NCBI GenBank assembly: GCA_963556255.1
Contig: OY744616.1
Location: 13,421,772-13,485,771 of the forward strand
Direction: 5' to 3'
Source: Allolobophora icterica
Taxonomy: Eukaryota > Annelida > Clitellata > Crassiclitellata > Lumbricidae
DNA length: 64,000 nt
In this document: positions 1 to 13,593 of the stretch, piece after piece
Numbering within the stretch: the stretch's first letter is position 1
Layout: every line of letters begins with the position of its first letter
Made by a program: the position numbers and the translations under genes
Notes under the pieces: model-generated
What the model saw: only the letters and a program-made list of their open reading frames with translations
The model's database searches: none
Told to the model about the DNA's origin: nothing

Positions 1-3000
1 CTGACGCATTGCGAACACAATCCAGAACAGTTTGGCATCACGATTCGCTACCAGATTCTCTGCCTTCAAGCTGAAGCCTACTACCACTGTGGCCAGTACA
101 GACAGGCTGAAGTATGTCAAATACAGTTCGACTATTGAGTACAGCTGTACAGTCTAACACTGTAATGCACCAATTCATCGCAATTTGACATGACATTTTT
201 ACAGTGAATCAATGCAACATTACAATAAAGCACTGCAATACAGTACAACAGTACAGTGTACAATGCAGTCCAATAAGGCCTGAGATTATACAGTATAGTA
301 GTAGTAATAGTTTCAGTTTAACAACACTTTGTGATAACAAAGATTGTTAGCGTTGCCTCTCCATCAAGGCTTGGGACTGGCACTGTCAGAGTACAAACAG
401 TGGCAAAGTTTTATACAATATAACAATGTTGTACAGTTTTAAAATAAATCATCTCTGTGTCAGCAGTGACTGTTATCTGAGCAATGTTTGCTTAGTGATG
501 AAGTTTCATTTCTAAAAGAACTGTGACACTATCTAGGGTAGCATAAGCTGCTCTTTTGTGAGATACTATACAAGCTGTTAGATTAGTTAAAATGATTGGC
601 AAAAGAATCTTTGTCGTAGAATCAACAGCTGATTTGAATAACCGCCACGTCCTAAATATATATTAATCTGTTTTCTCTCACTTCAATTTTTTTATGAATC
701 CTTGGAAGTTGACAATGTTATTTGGGCCATTATTTGTGATTTATAATTTCTATGTTTTTCTTTCATTTTCTTGGTAAATTGTTATGCAGTACTAATGCTG
801 CCTTACTGCCTTTTATTTAACGGGTTAACCTATTTGGCAACTGTTGCATGAGATTTTAACAAATCTGTAAGGTGTGATGTGCATGGATTGCGTTTGGATA
901 TGATTTACAACACCAGTATGCATTCGTTACTTTGTAGGCTTCCTTTCAGTCAGCAATTCAAATGAAGAAGATAATCAAAGGAAAAGGAAAGGGACAGAAC
1001 ATAGTAAGGCAATCCATTTACTTTTTCAAATTTTTAAGCTAATTAAATGTAAGAAAAGAAGTCACTTGTTTTTGTAACCATTTTCTGTTTTACTGAAAAT
1101 TCTTCATCTGCGTCATGACTGTTTACATCTTCACGTCCTTGTGCGTTTGTTTGGAAAAAGTGCTATATTATAGGTAGCCACATTCATACATACATACTTA
1201 TTACTGTATACTCCTGTTTCATACTGATGGTAAAAGGGTAATCGTAATCTCCCAACTTCTAAAGCGCCACTCGAAGACCAAGCGCAGGGCAGCAGCCTAT
1301 TCACAAGCACTTAGTAAAAACTGCCATGTACCGTAGCAGAACACAACTGAGGTGGTCATTTCCTTCTTTCATCCCAAATTCTACTTCTTATTGACAGAGG
1401 CAGCTGTATACAAACAATTGGTCTGGGGTTGTTAGTTAGAGTCTGCTCAGCAGGCTGAAACCTGCAGTGATTGGATTATAAACTCGGCGTGCTACCAAAT
1501 AGATGATTGTGCTTCACGTTACGTTTACTTTATATTCTCTTGTGCTGTTTATCTGGTCAGTATCTATAGTTGTTTATATTCTTATATTTGTAATTATCTG
1601 AATTTGTGACGACAGTGTTTTTGTGGATTGTGGTGCATTTCAGCTTTTAATCTAAACTTTTGTTCTTACAGGATTCACCAACCGAGGTAGAAATGAAATA
1701 TCATCTCCACGAGTGTTATATCCACTTAAAGCAGACAAAAGAAGCAGTTCACACGGTAGGATTGTGTCCATGTAAATTTATCGCTGAAAGACTTTAAAAA
1801 ACAAAAAGATAGTCTCTTTTACTAGTTACATGAGGCAGTCATTGGTGTGAAGTGTTTGCTTCAGCTTTTGGCCGTGCCATATGAGGGCCACTTCTTTCCC
1901 TGGCGGTGTGATCTTCTCTCCAGCAATGTATGGTCAGTGTACTAATAGGTGAATTGGGTACTAATGGAACAGGAAGCTCTAAATATTTTCCTGCCTGGTG
2001 GGATTTCTTGACTAGAAAAAATTAAGTGATATGAAAGTCTGGTATTACCAGCAAGGAAGTTTTTAATTTAGTTAAGTTGCATTTTTTGCCTTGGCTTCAT
2101 TATAAATTATAACTTGTATAATAATGTTAAATCTAATGTTACTGTGAGCAAAGAATGTTCTGGAGAAAGCACCACTCACTGAAGATGGCATACATGTATG
2201 TGACCTTTTATGCAGCCCCTAACCTTTGCATTGTTGTTAGTTACCTGCTGTTGTGTGTTATCTTTATTGCAGTTAGAGTCGATTAGTGCCAAGCATAGGT
2301 CGTGTAAGGTCAATCTTGCACTAGCGACCTTATATCAGAAAACGGGAGGCAATGATAGATCTGCCGTAACTGCCTATAAAGAAGTCCTCAGGTGGAATTT
2401 TCCTCTAGTTTCTTATCCAGTAGTCTAATTTTAACCAATGCCTTTTTTTGTATCTGTGAACAAAACACTTCTGCAAGCTTCTACTGATGCATAACGATAA
2501 ATTTTAATAATTTTAACAACCCAAACTAAAGATAAAAATTAAGGAAGTAGATTTACAGTGTTGTACATATGTGAATTGATCTGACTGACCTAGGTCCACC
2601 TTTAAAGCAGTAAATTCCATAAATATTTGCAGGGAAATCGTCAGGTAGCGCAACCAGAAGAAGAGGATCAGTAATTATGTACTCTTCAGGCAGCAGTGGC
2701 CCGCTGGTTGTTGTCAAATTTTTCCTTTAACCCAGGGGTTGATCAATCAGTTCAACATGTTTCGGTTTACTTCGATGTTCAAATCTGTGTCTCACTTGTA
2801 AACTGTGCCAACATGGAATATGGGTGACTGCTGTAGGAAGAGAGCTGTTGTCATTCTGCTTTCTGTACATGTTTAGGGAAAATCCGCTGTCGGTTTCTGC
2901 CATCAAAGGTCTTCTAGCGTTGGGTGTCAAGTCGCAGGAGGTTGAGATGCTCGTTCGAACATCCTTGCCCTCTTCATCAAATCTCGAATGGTATGTGGCG

Positions 3001-6000
3001 ATAAATTCAAATGACGATTAACGGTAGTGGACTGGCTTGTCGGAATAAAACTGGCCTATTCAGAACCAAAGAGTAAAGATCTTGCTTGCTGGAAACGATG
3101 GTTTTGGAGCTGATTAGATAAAAAAAATTTGGCATGAGTAGTGACCAAAACCTCTTTGTAACTATGTCATTTTTTTATATTTCTAGTTACCATGTAAATC
3201 CCATGTTTACTTCAGGTTTAGAGTATGACCTCATTTAAAAGCAGCCTAATTCAGTGCTTCATACAGTTCTTCATTTAGCTGTATTACTTCATTTGGAGCA
3301 GAAATTCATACAGAATTCTCAAATAGTATTTATATTTTATATGATTGTTTCTCAAAAGTTTAGCTTATCATTTCCATCTTTCAATGTTGTTTTTGTGAGG
3401 TTGAACTTGTGGATCAAGGGTCACGGCCATCTGGCGGTCAAGGAGTTCTCACCAGCAGCATCCACTCTGTCTGGACTCGACATTCGACCGCTTCTCTACA
3501 ACAACGTCGAGCTGCTGGCCAGTATCGGCGAGGCACAGTTCATGAATGGCGAATATTCACTTGCGATGACGACACTTAAAAGAGTAGGACAATAAGCCTT
3601 TTTGGTAGAATTAAAAAACATTTGTTGAGGTGCTATATAAATGGTGTCTTTTTCTGTGTTAAATTGGTAGAATGTACTGCTTTAGACAGGTGCTCAGCTT
3701 CTGTCATGTCCTTTTCACACTGCCAGTCATATATGCTGCACTTGAAAAAGCCTTTGAAATGGTGTTATATAAAATTCCAGTGTCATAAATTTTTAACAAC
3801 ATTTAGTAAATTAATTTAGAAATACAGATAATAATTGTTTGTTGATCACTAATCTGTAGAGCAGTTTCTTGTTTTGATTTTGCTATATTTGTAGCATTTA
3901 TTGTTTTGCTCTTCTCTCCTATGTATGTTGGAATGTATGTAATGTGAATGTATGTATTTATATAGCACCTTTTTGGGTTTCTAATAGGCTAAGCTTATGA
4001 GTTGTTTCTGCTGTAGCGATTATTAGATTCTGTTATATGTAATAATGACAGCAATCTGACAGTTGAACATCGTTTCTTATGATTACATGGCGTGACAATG
4101 AATTGATTCATGTCCACTGCACCGTATGTTTGAGCCCTGGGCAAAGGGGCAAAATCAGTCAGAAAATACACCACCCCACAGCATGTCATATGATTGCGTC
4201 TAGCTGCTCTAGCATTCAGGTATGCAGGCTTTCATTTGGATCTGCATCTTGTCTTAGCTAGGAATTCCCCCTTGCACTTTCTACACACACTGAAAAGCTT
4301 TTAAGTCAAGGTTGGGCTGGAAGCACCCTGTACAGTTATCTTTGAGAGGAGCTATATAAATGCTTCGAATGAATTAAAGGAATATCCTTAAAATGTTATT
4401 TTGCCAACCACATCAAGAAGTGCTTATGACAAAGTGCTGCTTAATGTAAAGCTCAACTACAGTTGCATCAGAATTTTACCATGATAATGAAATGAAGGAG
4501 GCTTCGGTGTATTTTACGATCTGGTATGGATTTCTTGTGTTGTAGGTTCGTCATCTCGATCGAATGCACGTACCAAAGATGGACCTGTTTGCCTACCTTC
4601 TCTACCGAGAACACTGCAGCGACGAACTTGAAACGTAAAACAAATTCGATTTTTTTATTTTGTTTACGATTAATATCATTAATACTAAACTGACATTAAT
4701 GTAATCTTCATGAAAGAGTTAAGTACCGTAATCGGTCACGTGTAGCTGTTTAAGAATTCCTATCTGCTTTTGAGAAATTTTGTGCTTATGTTGCATCTGT
4801 CTCAAAAAAATTATAATCTTCACCATTGTTCTTGTTTTGTCTGTGTTTTATCGTAGGATTTACAAGATTGAGTGGATCAACTTTGAACGATGATAGTTCA
4901 GTTTGAAATGGATTAGGAATTAGTTGGCAGAGTGGAAGGTTGCTTCCTTATTCTGGTCTACTTATGCTGAGGGAATGAATCTGTTTACACTTTGAGCCCA
5001 TGGCTGTCTCTCAGTGTTGGACAGGATCTTATCTGCATACCCTTCGTTTTTGACATGTTACAGTTTTGATTCTGTTTGCAGGCTTTCACTGAACCTGCTG
5101 GGTGTCACAGAAACTGCTCCAGAGCCATGGATAGCTCTTGGATATTACAACCTGCAGGGCAAGCTGGGTGCAACTGGGCGGTTGAATAGGGTGTCATATT
5201 TTGCACAAAAGGTAAGTTAACTGGCCAGATTATGATGGTTCTTGCCCAGTCTTCTGGTGCAAGTACAAGGGTTGTAGGATTGTCTTGAAAATGGACTGTC
5301 TTTTTTCAATTTCAGAAAGTAATTTGCACAAACATGTACGGGACTGTTTATGTTAGGGCTGCATGATTACTTGAAAGATGAAGTGACAGATTTTGGCCTT
5401 AATTACTTTCTTAGCGCTTCACCTGTTGGTACAGGTTTGCTTAACAGTTGCAACATTTAGTGGTGTTTTAATAAATTTTGTCTGTTTACTGAAATTTTAT
5501 GTAGATTTTTCAATTTGTTTAAATTTTTTAATTTTATTTTAAAAGATTTTAAGCTAGCTGCCTGCTTTACACAACGATCATATTGACAGAACAATAACAT
5601 GTTGCAATGGCTTTGTCCTCAAGACTACCGGTACCTGAAAATTATGATTTCTTACTTCTCAGATTTTAATTTGCCCATTTGCAATAGTTTAAATTCTGCT
5701 CTGTGCTAAGTTCTTGTATGAATAAGGTATTGATTATTTTTCAGGCTTTGGAGATTGACAGTCGAAGTGTCGATGGAATGCTGCTTAAGGGAATGGCACT
5801 TATGGAAGCCAAGGAACCGAAAAAGTCTCTCCAGGCGCTGATGGAATTCCGAGAAGCCATACGCCTTGCTCCATACAGATTTGAAGCCCACAGCTGTAAG
5901 TCTGGGTGCCAGTAGACTTCACATGTGTGTAGTTGTAATACAGTTTTACTGTTTTATTTTAGAACAACTTCTTTTGATTATAATACTTATAACAGTCTTC

Positions 6001-9000
6001 AACTTTTTTCTTCTTGGCCTCATAGTATGAAACTACATCCATCCATACTTTCAAAACCCTCTTGATTCATACCTCTAGTTGGTTTTTCAGAATTCTGTGA
6101 CAGTTGTTTCGTGATGATGTTTTGCACAATTTGTCAGATGTTTATTGGTGGTGTATATGAATATTACTGGTATTTCTAAACGTCTGTATTTCTGAACATC
6201 CTGGTCTGGTGACTAATATTAGGTTTGGTGGATGCCTACATGGCCTGCGACAGGATGCGGGATGCTGTCACAGCTGCCTCTGAAATCTGTAAGAACATGC
6301 CTAGTGCTCGCACCTACACGGTGAGTGTCTCATAGTTTATATATATATATACACGCGCACACACATATATATCTATATATATGAGCATATATATATATAT
6401 ATTCAAGTGTGTTTATGTAATATATAATATAAGCATTAGTCATGCATGTAGGTTGTGTATATGTAATGGAATTCAAACTGGTAATTTCAGGTAACTATGC
6501 AAGGTGTGGGTGTATCACAATATTATGTATTCAATTAAATTACAAGTATTTTCACATTTAATCCTCTAAATTTTTATTACTTTGTCTTGGTTCTGGCATG
6601 ACTATCATTGCAATTACTTCTATGACACTAAAGTTACGATATGAGCATTACAGGCATTGTTAGACTAACCTACTATGTTACTGCCCAACTGCCCTCGAGA
6701 CCTGCATTTAATCAAAGATAAAGGCACATAGCAACTCTATGCTATTGTTCTTTAAAACAGACCTTAGTGTCAAATATTAATTAATGTTTGTTGCACTTGA
6801 TAACAATGATAATAGTAATAATAATAATGAGACGATGTATGTATGTTGCGTCATAGCACAGCTAAGGCCGAAGAAAAGGGTGCAGTTCAGTGACAATTTA
6901 TAAGCACTGAAGCAGGTATGAAACACTTACTGAAATGCTCTTCAACCAATGGTCGAATGATTGCAAATCAACCTATTCCAGAATGTTGTCCTTATGTGCC
7001 AGCCACTGACAACCAGTGGCGTTGCAAAGTACTGTCTTTCGCTGCATGTCAGTTTTCATTGTTACCAATTTTTGGACTGCCCTAGAGATATAACATGAAT
7101 TTTCATTGTATGTTGCGTTAAACTGAGGAAATTTTGTTGCTGTTTGTCTTAGCTTTGTGCAGTTGTGTTATCAAAAGATACAGCTACCATCGAAAAGGTG
7201 AGTTGTGTATTGTATTGTATTCTATTCGGATATTTATAAAGCGCTTCTAGCGGGAGGGCCATTCAGAAGCGCTCCCAGTGCGAGAGACCCCGAGAGAAAA
7301 AGCAAGTTTTAAGAAAGGTAAAAGAGGAAGAGACGTTACCGGAGAGAATAGAAGAACGAACGAATGGAGGAAGCTCATTTCAAAGAGCAGGGCCAATGGA
7401 GGCAATATCTACATCTACGATGCCAATGGAGGCAAAAGACCTAGATTGAGCCAGAGAAGAGTGCTGTGTATTTTGCTACTACCTACTTTGTCCTGTTCTG
7501 CACTGGGGATGGTTCTTCAAAAAGCTGATCATGACGTGCTGTATACGAACATTGTGTTGTTGATCCTGTGCTGGCTTTTTTTTATGCCAGAAATCTGATT
7601 AAGTTCTTTCCATGAATCAGTTGAGGTGTAAAAATTTGATAGAATTATGCTGGAAATTTGCTAATTTGCCTACGCTTCAACAACAGAATATGCCAGTAGA
7701 GAAAATGTCCATAAAGCTTGTGGGAAACGTTGGCAGTAGTGACATCAGTGGCATTTAAACCATTAGCGGTTTGATTCTACTTATTCTTAAGTAATTTTTG
7801 TTTTAATATGATATGGTTGTTGGAAGAAGTGCATGTTGAACTCAGACCTGAGTGCAGAATAATCCTCTGGAATGTTACATTTGCATCTGAACCTCAGTTT
7901 TGTTGGGTTCATAGCATTTTCATTATGTTGGGATGTCACAGAAGTTTCTAGATGAATGAGTCAGCTGTTTCGATTCTGTTTGTTTCCAGGCAAAGAGTTG
8001 TCTTGAAAAGGCTGTAAAATTGGATCCAACGTACCTCGATGCTGTGTATACGCTAGTAGGAATTCTACGAACACAGCAGCAATATGATGCAGCTATTAGT
8101 TTGTGAGTTATTGTGTGGTGTGATTTTGATTTACATTGTAATATGAGTTATCTGGGGTACAGGTGAGTTTTCACCTGTGTGAGAACCTCTGCGTTTGATG
8201 TTGCTTATTCCTCTATGGCAATTCCTTCCTAACTTCTGTTCAAATCTTTTATAATATTTTATTAACTGAAGCAGTGCATACCGTCATGCAAACTACATGT
8301 TTTGCACTGAAGAATTTCTGCCTCAAAGCCCCTGTTGTTTGCTTAAATAATTATCTGTGATAAAGAACCCCTTTGGACAAGTTGTTTGTGTGCACCAGCA
8401 CTTGTGTCTCAGATCTAGATTTACTGATGGTGTGTGCACAATAATTAATAAACAACTATGTTATTGTGCTGTACTTGTTTTGTAAGCCTGCATCAGATGG
8501 AACTCGTTTTATGGGAATTGATGTCGTGAGTTTGAATTTAATTTGCCAACGCTTATTGTTTTACACGTTTTGTGATATCAGACGGACTTTGTTTCAGGCT
8601 GGAAGAACAGATCAACCTTAATCCAACAAGTCGACTTCACCAACTTCTCGCTGAATTCTTGAGAAGGAAAAAGGACCATCAGGCTGCTTTCGATCACTTT
8701 GCTATAGCTCTTCGGTTAGCTAAGATGTTGAATCTGCTTCTGATTCATGGCTTCAGTCATTCACTCTTTCACTTGTTTACCATTTCACTTTTTTATTGTT
8801 CGCTCATTCACTTGCTAGTGCACTTCTTCATTCACTTGCTCAATGACTCATTAATTCACTCAGTTTAATACTCTCTCACATACTTATTTATTTGCCTGCT
8901 TGCTTACTCTTTTGCTGAATCACTAGCTCATTATTTCTTTCGCGTACACTTCAATGATTTTTATTTTGTTGGGTCATTTTTCGACTGATTGATGTTTTCT

Positions 9001-10643
9001 TGGATTTGTTTTGATCAGGCTTGATCCGTCGAACTCCAAGGCCACGAGTGGAATGATGGAGGTGGAGAAACAGGGTTCGATTGCGACAGACAGGACACCA
9101 GATGATGACAGTAGCGATAATGAAGTAAGCCATGTCGTATGACGTGTGCGATGAAGTAAGTGAAGGCAAGTGTATGTGATAAGTAGGTCAGGTCATGTCA
9201 AGTGTCAACTAAGAAATGTGAAGTAAGTCGTGGCACGTTGGCTGAGGACTTGAGTATGTCATGTTAAGTAAGGAGTGAGAGACATGGTTAGCTGAGTTGA
9301 TGTTTTGCCTTGTAATGTGAATTTCTCCATCAGGTGCTGTTGCAAAGGAAGGGAGGGATGGGCTAAATATGGGCAAGGGGAAGAGGACTGTGACCATTGT
9401 GCAGGTATGCATCTAAGTTTTGTGGATAAAGTTATGTATCAATATAGGTTGTACCTTAAAATTTCAACATCAACATGCCTGGTACATGTGTCACTGGCTA
9501 CCAAGCTTCAGTAGTTGGATGCATATTGGAGGGAGACTGGTCCCCTCTCTCATCTGTAGTCACAATGTGGGGCTGGGTACCAGTGTATAGAACCGTTATA
9601 TAATGTTACTGTAAAAATATATGGAGTCCCAGTTCTTGGTATGCCATGACAATATCAAAGCACCCAACCCCATAACATGGTTGACCCTAAGTACAGATGT
9701 CTGCAAAGGGAGGGTAATGTCAATATGTGGACAAAGCAAGAGGGATGAGTCAGAAGTAGTTTCTTGTGGATATCTTTTGTGACCACACCTCTGGTTTATT
9801 ATATATTGGTGGCTCGTAATATGTGAACAATTACTTTGCCTTAGCCAGTGCGGAGTAATACGGTAACCTAAATTTTTATACAGGTTGTATACTTCCAGCT
9901 TTAAATTCTTTAACAAAAAATTGTAGAAAATTTGGCACTGGGAATTGCATTACTTTGCAAACTCAGTCTGAAGCTAAACCTAAAGAGTATGAATTTCTGT
10001 CAAGTGAGAAGTGAATTTAAGGAATTTAACTGAGTTTTTGCTATTAGAGGTTGATTAGTAAATTTAATACTTTCTCGTAAATAATAAATGAAAATTTTGA
10101 TAAATCAGATGTATTACACTAAAAAGTATTTGAGGTGTACACTGTACAATAACATTTTTATTAAATGCAATAATTCCTTTCGACCGTTAAGTCCGTGTCT
10201 CACTACCCCAGGTGTCGTCCATCCGACACATATGGTCACCTTCATAGTTTTCTGACCGCTATAAACTTGCAGTAATCATGATCATTATCGTAATTTTAAA
10301 ATTTCTAGCGTGCAATTAAAAGCTAGCGTGCAGTTAAAAGCTAAGCGTATGACCACAGCGTATTCATGAGCACAGCAAGTCGATTGGCTTTTGCACCTCC
10401 CTGCAGCATGTCGACAGACCCAAGTCTGTGCACCAAATAAAACTATATTAAATATTGTTAGTTAGCATAGTTTGCAGTTAAACCATCGTCTTAAATTGAT
10501 TCTGTTGTTTTTAACGTGTTTAGGAACAGTTCCGATCCACAAGTCATCCAAGTCGTTCAACACAGGCAACAACGTTTGAATTTGATGCCAGTGGATCTGA
10601 GGGTGAACTGGACATGCCCTCCGACGGCATTGTGTTCAGCTGA
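1..10643 (+). CDS. ANAPC7: Anaphase-promoting complex subunit 7 (APC7), 3' 15 exons, 5' partial
   Basis: APC7 is a TPR scaffold subunit of the anaphase-promoting complex (cyclosome), the nuclear/cytosolic E3 ubiquitin ligase that drives mitotic exit; its TPR superhelix helps dock Cdh1/Cdc20 and substrates. I joined exons by GT-AG sites and phase: 1-111, 938-1003, 1672-1755, 2273-2391, 2877-2990, 3400-3583, 4546-4634, 5082-5211, 5745-5895, 6223-6320, 7153-7197, 7990-8102, 8598-8714, 9019-9124, 10524-10643. All phases agree and give 548 codons plus TGA. Collinear matches to vertebrate APC7 include LATLYQKTGG, SAVTAYKEVLR, FREAIRLAPYRFEAHS, EKAVKLDPTYLDAVYTL, FDHFAIALRLDPSNSKA, and the acidic tail FEFDASGSEGELDMPSDG. 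Vertebrate APC7 is about 565-600 aa, so only roughly the first 55-60 residues are missing. TPR repeats fill exons 6-14. Exon 2 is the least certain: it is short and Lys-rich, but fits the aligned gap and phase. Exons 4 and 6 use weak donors (gtggaa, gtagga). Confidence 0.95.
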
Positions 10644-11262
10644 GACTGCGATACGTTATATGAACCAAACGCTGAATGTTTCGCAAATAAAAACGTACAA
10701 ATTTATATCTCAGCAGTGTGACGTTAGCGAAATAGCATGTCATATGCCGGGCACTTTTCTGTACGATTTATATGGATGACTTTTGCCATTGGGTTTTGTT
10801 TGGTGTAATTGGGCTTGCGTAATGGGGATTGTGATATGTAGCATCTTTTTCCAATTTTTTTGTATTAACTGATGACAGAACACAAAGAAAATTAAAAACA
10901 GTTGCCATTTAGGACCTGGTGTTGCACTGATGATCATTTTCCGTGCTTGTTATAATTACCTATAATTTTATATTGATACTGTTTGTCTGGTAGTTGGTAA
11001 AAAAAATAGTACATGTGTGGAAAGTTTGATCCAGGACATGACATTTAACTGCAGAAAATTTTATTCTGTTAGCCCATGCACCTTAGTTTCTGCTTTACTG
11101 CAAATGTATGTTTGAGTACCATTAACAATACTAAAATTTCACTAGTTTACTTGTTAGCACTGAGATTATAGAAAATAGACAAAGCAGCAGATGACTTAAG
11201 CCAGTGTTGTGAAGTCTGTCATTATATTTAGGCATCACAGTAATAAAGGCTACTTACTTACT
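10644..11262 (+). promoter_or_regulatory. Probable ANAPC7 3' UTR with polyadenylation signals
   Basis: No coding signal follows the TGA. Two AATAAA hexamers are present, one about 40 bases after the stop (near 10685) and one at 11242-11247. The second is followed by a T-rich stretch and is the better candidate for the transcript end. This is sequence inference only. Confidence 0.5.
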
Positions 11263-12076
11263 TATTTTTTAGTGATTCTATTGAGGTCTCCTTAACCCCT
11301 GTAATGACGAGAGAGATTAGTCAGAGTTTAAAGTAGGTGGGAACGCATGGGAATGGCATTCCCACTGCTTTCGAAATTCTTCGCTGCGTTCGCACTGCTC
11401 ACAATACATTCCATAAAATTCTTTGGAGTTCCCACTGGTCACCCAAACCACTTAAGCCACTGAGATTAGTTCTCCATACATTTTAGTTCACCATCGTCAT
11501 TAAAATGTTAAGGTGCTATCTAAATGTTCAGTTGGATTTATACTCGGCTGAGTAGGAATGCAGAGAACTAGCTGAGAAAGGTCTGCATGCAGTCAACATT
11601 TTATAACTGTCTAGTTTCCGACCGTGAAGAATAGTTCCATAGTAAATGGTGACGGGTGGCTTCTTTCCGATTCTCCACGACAGGTTTACGCCTGCACTCT
11701 GCCGCCTGATCGTAACTCTGACAACGTATGTGAAAGAAAAATTTCGAAATCTTTGTCTATCCTAACGAGCACCTTGTGGCATATGTGACGAGATGAACTA
11801 AAAAGGTACTTGCTCATTTGCTCGGTAATTCTGCCTCAGAGGATCAGTCGTTGTAATCTGTTAGCTGAAGGGCCGGCGGGCAGCCAATTCGTGCAACAAT
11901 TTAACGTTGAGAATAAGTGAGCGAATTGGGTTACATCGAGTTTAACGGTAGTTGAATCACCTACGCATTTGGTAATTACATGTTAAATAGTGTTCAGCCG
12001 AAGCTGTGATGAGAGATGCGGCGATGCCTTACAAGTTTCAGTTGTATGCACTTGGATCTTGACACGAACAAATAAT

Positions 12077-12269
12077 CAGTCTTGTTGTCCTCGAGACCAA
12101 GGTCTTGGTCTCGAGTGCACTCGAGTTCATTTTAAAAGTCTTGATCTTGGTCTTGAGACCAAAAGTCTTCGTCTTGGTCTTGAGGTTCAAGGTCTTGGTC
12201 TTGGTCTTGGTCTTGAGGTTCAAGGTCTTGGTCTTGGTCTTGAGGTTTAAGGTCTTGACAACAAGACTG
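12077..12269. mobile_element. Short element with terminal inverted repeats and a gtcttg-rich minisatellite core
   Basis: The left end reads cagtcttgttgtc and the right end reads gacaacaagactg, its exact reverse complement. Between them is a degenerate tandem array of ggtcttg/ggtcttgaggttcaa units. I see no clear target duplication. The Leu/Val- and Lys/Thr-rich frames across it are products of the repeat, not genes. A second copy, lacking a recognisable left end, is at about 12457-13617 and is interrupted by a piggyBac-type element. Confidence 0.6.
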
Positions 12270-12456
12270 CATGAGGCTTTTGTAAATACGAATTCGGAAT
12301 TCTCTGCAGTCTGCATTTGGAGTTGTTTTGTTTGAATAATTAAAAGATTCATGTTTTAATTAAAAATAGCGAGTAGGCTAGTCCGACTTGACAATTTATT
12401 TAGTAAGGAATGGAAGTCTGGATATGGCTGTGTTTTTTTTGGTATTTTTCTCAGTA

Positions 12457-12575
12457 TTGGTCTTGAGTTTCAAAGTCTTGGTCTTGGTCTTGAGGTTCAA
12501 GGTCTTGGTCTTGAGGTTCAAGGTCTTGGTCTTGGTCTTGAGGTTCAAAGTCTTGGTCTTGGTCTTGAGGTTTAA
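12457..12575. repeat. Second copy of the gtcttg minisatellite, left part
   Basis: Tandem ggtcttgaggttcaa-type units as in the copy at 12077-12269. The array runs into a TTAA at 12572-12575, where another element begins; its continuation (ggtcttgacaacaagactg) resumes at 13598-13617. Confidence 0.7.
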
Positions 12576-13593
12576 CCCTCGGGCTACCAAGGGGGGGGGT
12601 GGTTACCACCCCCCCCTAGGTTTTTCTGGAAATTTTTTTTGTAGCACATGGAATATAATTTTGACATTTTAGGTAGCTGTAGGGGGTCCATTTCCACACA
12701 TTTTGAGGTAAAAGTCGTGATGATATCCCACGCCATAAAAAAGTTATACCCGATATAGCCTAGGTACCACCTATGGAATCAGGAATTTATCTCGTCAGCT
12801 GTTAGCTGTTGTTGACTATAAAGGTATTCATTATTCTTACTGGAAGAGAAACAACTATGCCATTCTTTAGAGGGTATGTAGGGCTATATTTGCTTGCTTA
12901 GTTATTTGTCTTTTGATAACCGGAAGTGATCATAATAAATAATAATACGCTTTATCAGTGTGAAAATCACTGATGCAACATCACAACGAAAACCGATATG
13001 GTTGGGTATGGGGAAGGGCTATAAGCAGTCAAAGAAGCATGCTAACAGAGTAAAGCAGTGCTGTGAAGTGTTCAAGAAGCCGGTTTGCAGGAAGCATTCG
13101 CACAAAACAATGGAAGTAACTTGCAATAACTGCAAGGACCACTGACGTATTTGGCTGCTGGGAAAAATTACATAATTTCTTGTTTCATGTTGATATAGCT
13201 GCACGCCTTTAGGTTCTGCCTGTAACTAAAACAGACTTTGAAATAGTTTGTATTGTTGAAAATTAAGTCTCATTATATTTAGAATATTCTTGGATACATA
13301 GTTCATTTTCAAAACCCACATCATTTATATTTTTTTATCCAAATAGTACAAATTGTGTGGGATAATATCAGATATCGTTAAATGGACCGGTGCCTTTGTT
13401 AAAAACTATATAATTTCGAGATGCATTCATATATTTTACAACTAAATATACCATTCTTTTCAGAAATGAATGATGAATCAAATGATGTATTACATGATAT
13501 GATATTTGAAACCAAACACGAAATTCGGGGGGGGGTGGTAACCACCCCCCCCTTGGTAGCCGATGTCACAAAAAAACCTTGGTAGCCTGAGGG
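12576..13593. mobile_element. piggyBac-type DNA transposon, internally deleted, TTAA target duplication
   Basis: The element is flanked by TTAA at 12572-12575 and 13594-13597. Its ends are inverted repeats: CCCTCGGGCTACCAAGG on the left and the reverse complement of CCCTCAGGCTACCAAGG on the right. Just inside each end is a G-run/C-run hairpin with a ggtggttacc or ggtggtaacc centre. The host sequence reads continuously across the excised site when compared with the related uninterrupted copy at about 12241-12269, which confirms the boundaries. TTAA duplication and CCC...GGG ends are hallmarks of the piggyBac superfamily. At 1018 bp it is far too short for a full transposase, so it is non-autonomous. 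Confidence 0.85.
12960..13145 (+). pseudogene. Remnant of a piggyBac-like transposase C-terminus
   Basis: A short frame inside the piggyBac-type element ends in a Cys/His-rich tail (C-C-x5-C-x2-H-x8-C-x2-C) and a stop. The visible core is KKPVCRKHSHKTMEVTCNNC. PiggyBac transposases commonly end in a small cysteine-rich zinc-binding domain, so I read this as the 3' end of a decayed transposase gene. No DDE catalytic domain is present. The assignment rests on position and Cys pattern, not on a database match. Confidence 0.5.

Noticed and set aside
7278..7598. 106-aa ORF in an ANAPC7 intron
   Set aside because: It starts inside a degenerate repeat (cattcagaagcgctccc) with Lys/Arg-rich low-complexity coding and lies between two confirmed exons.
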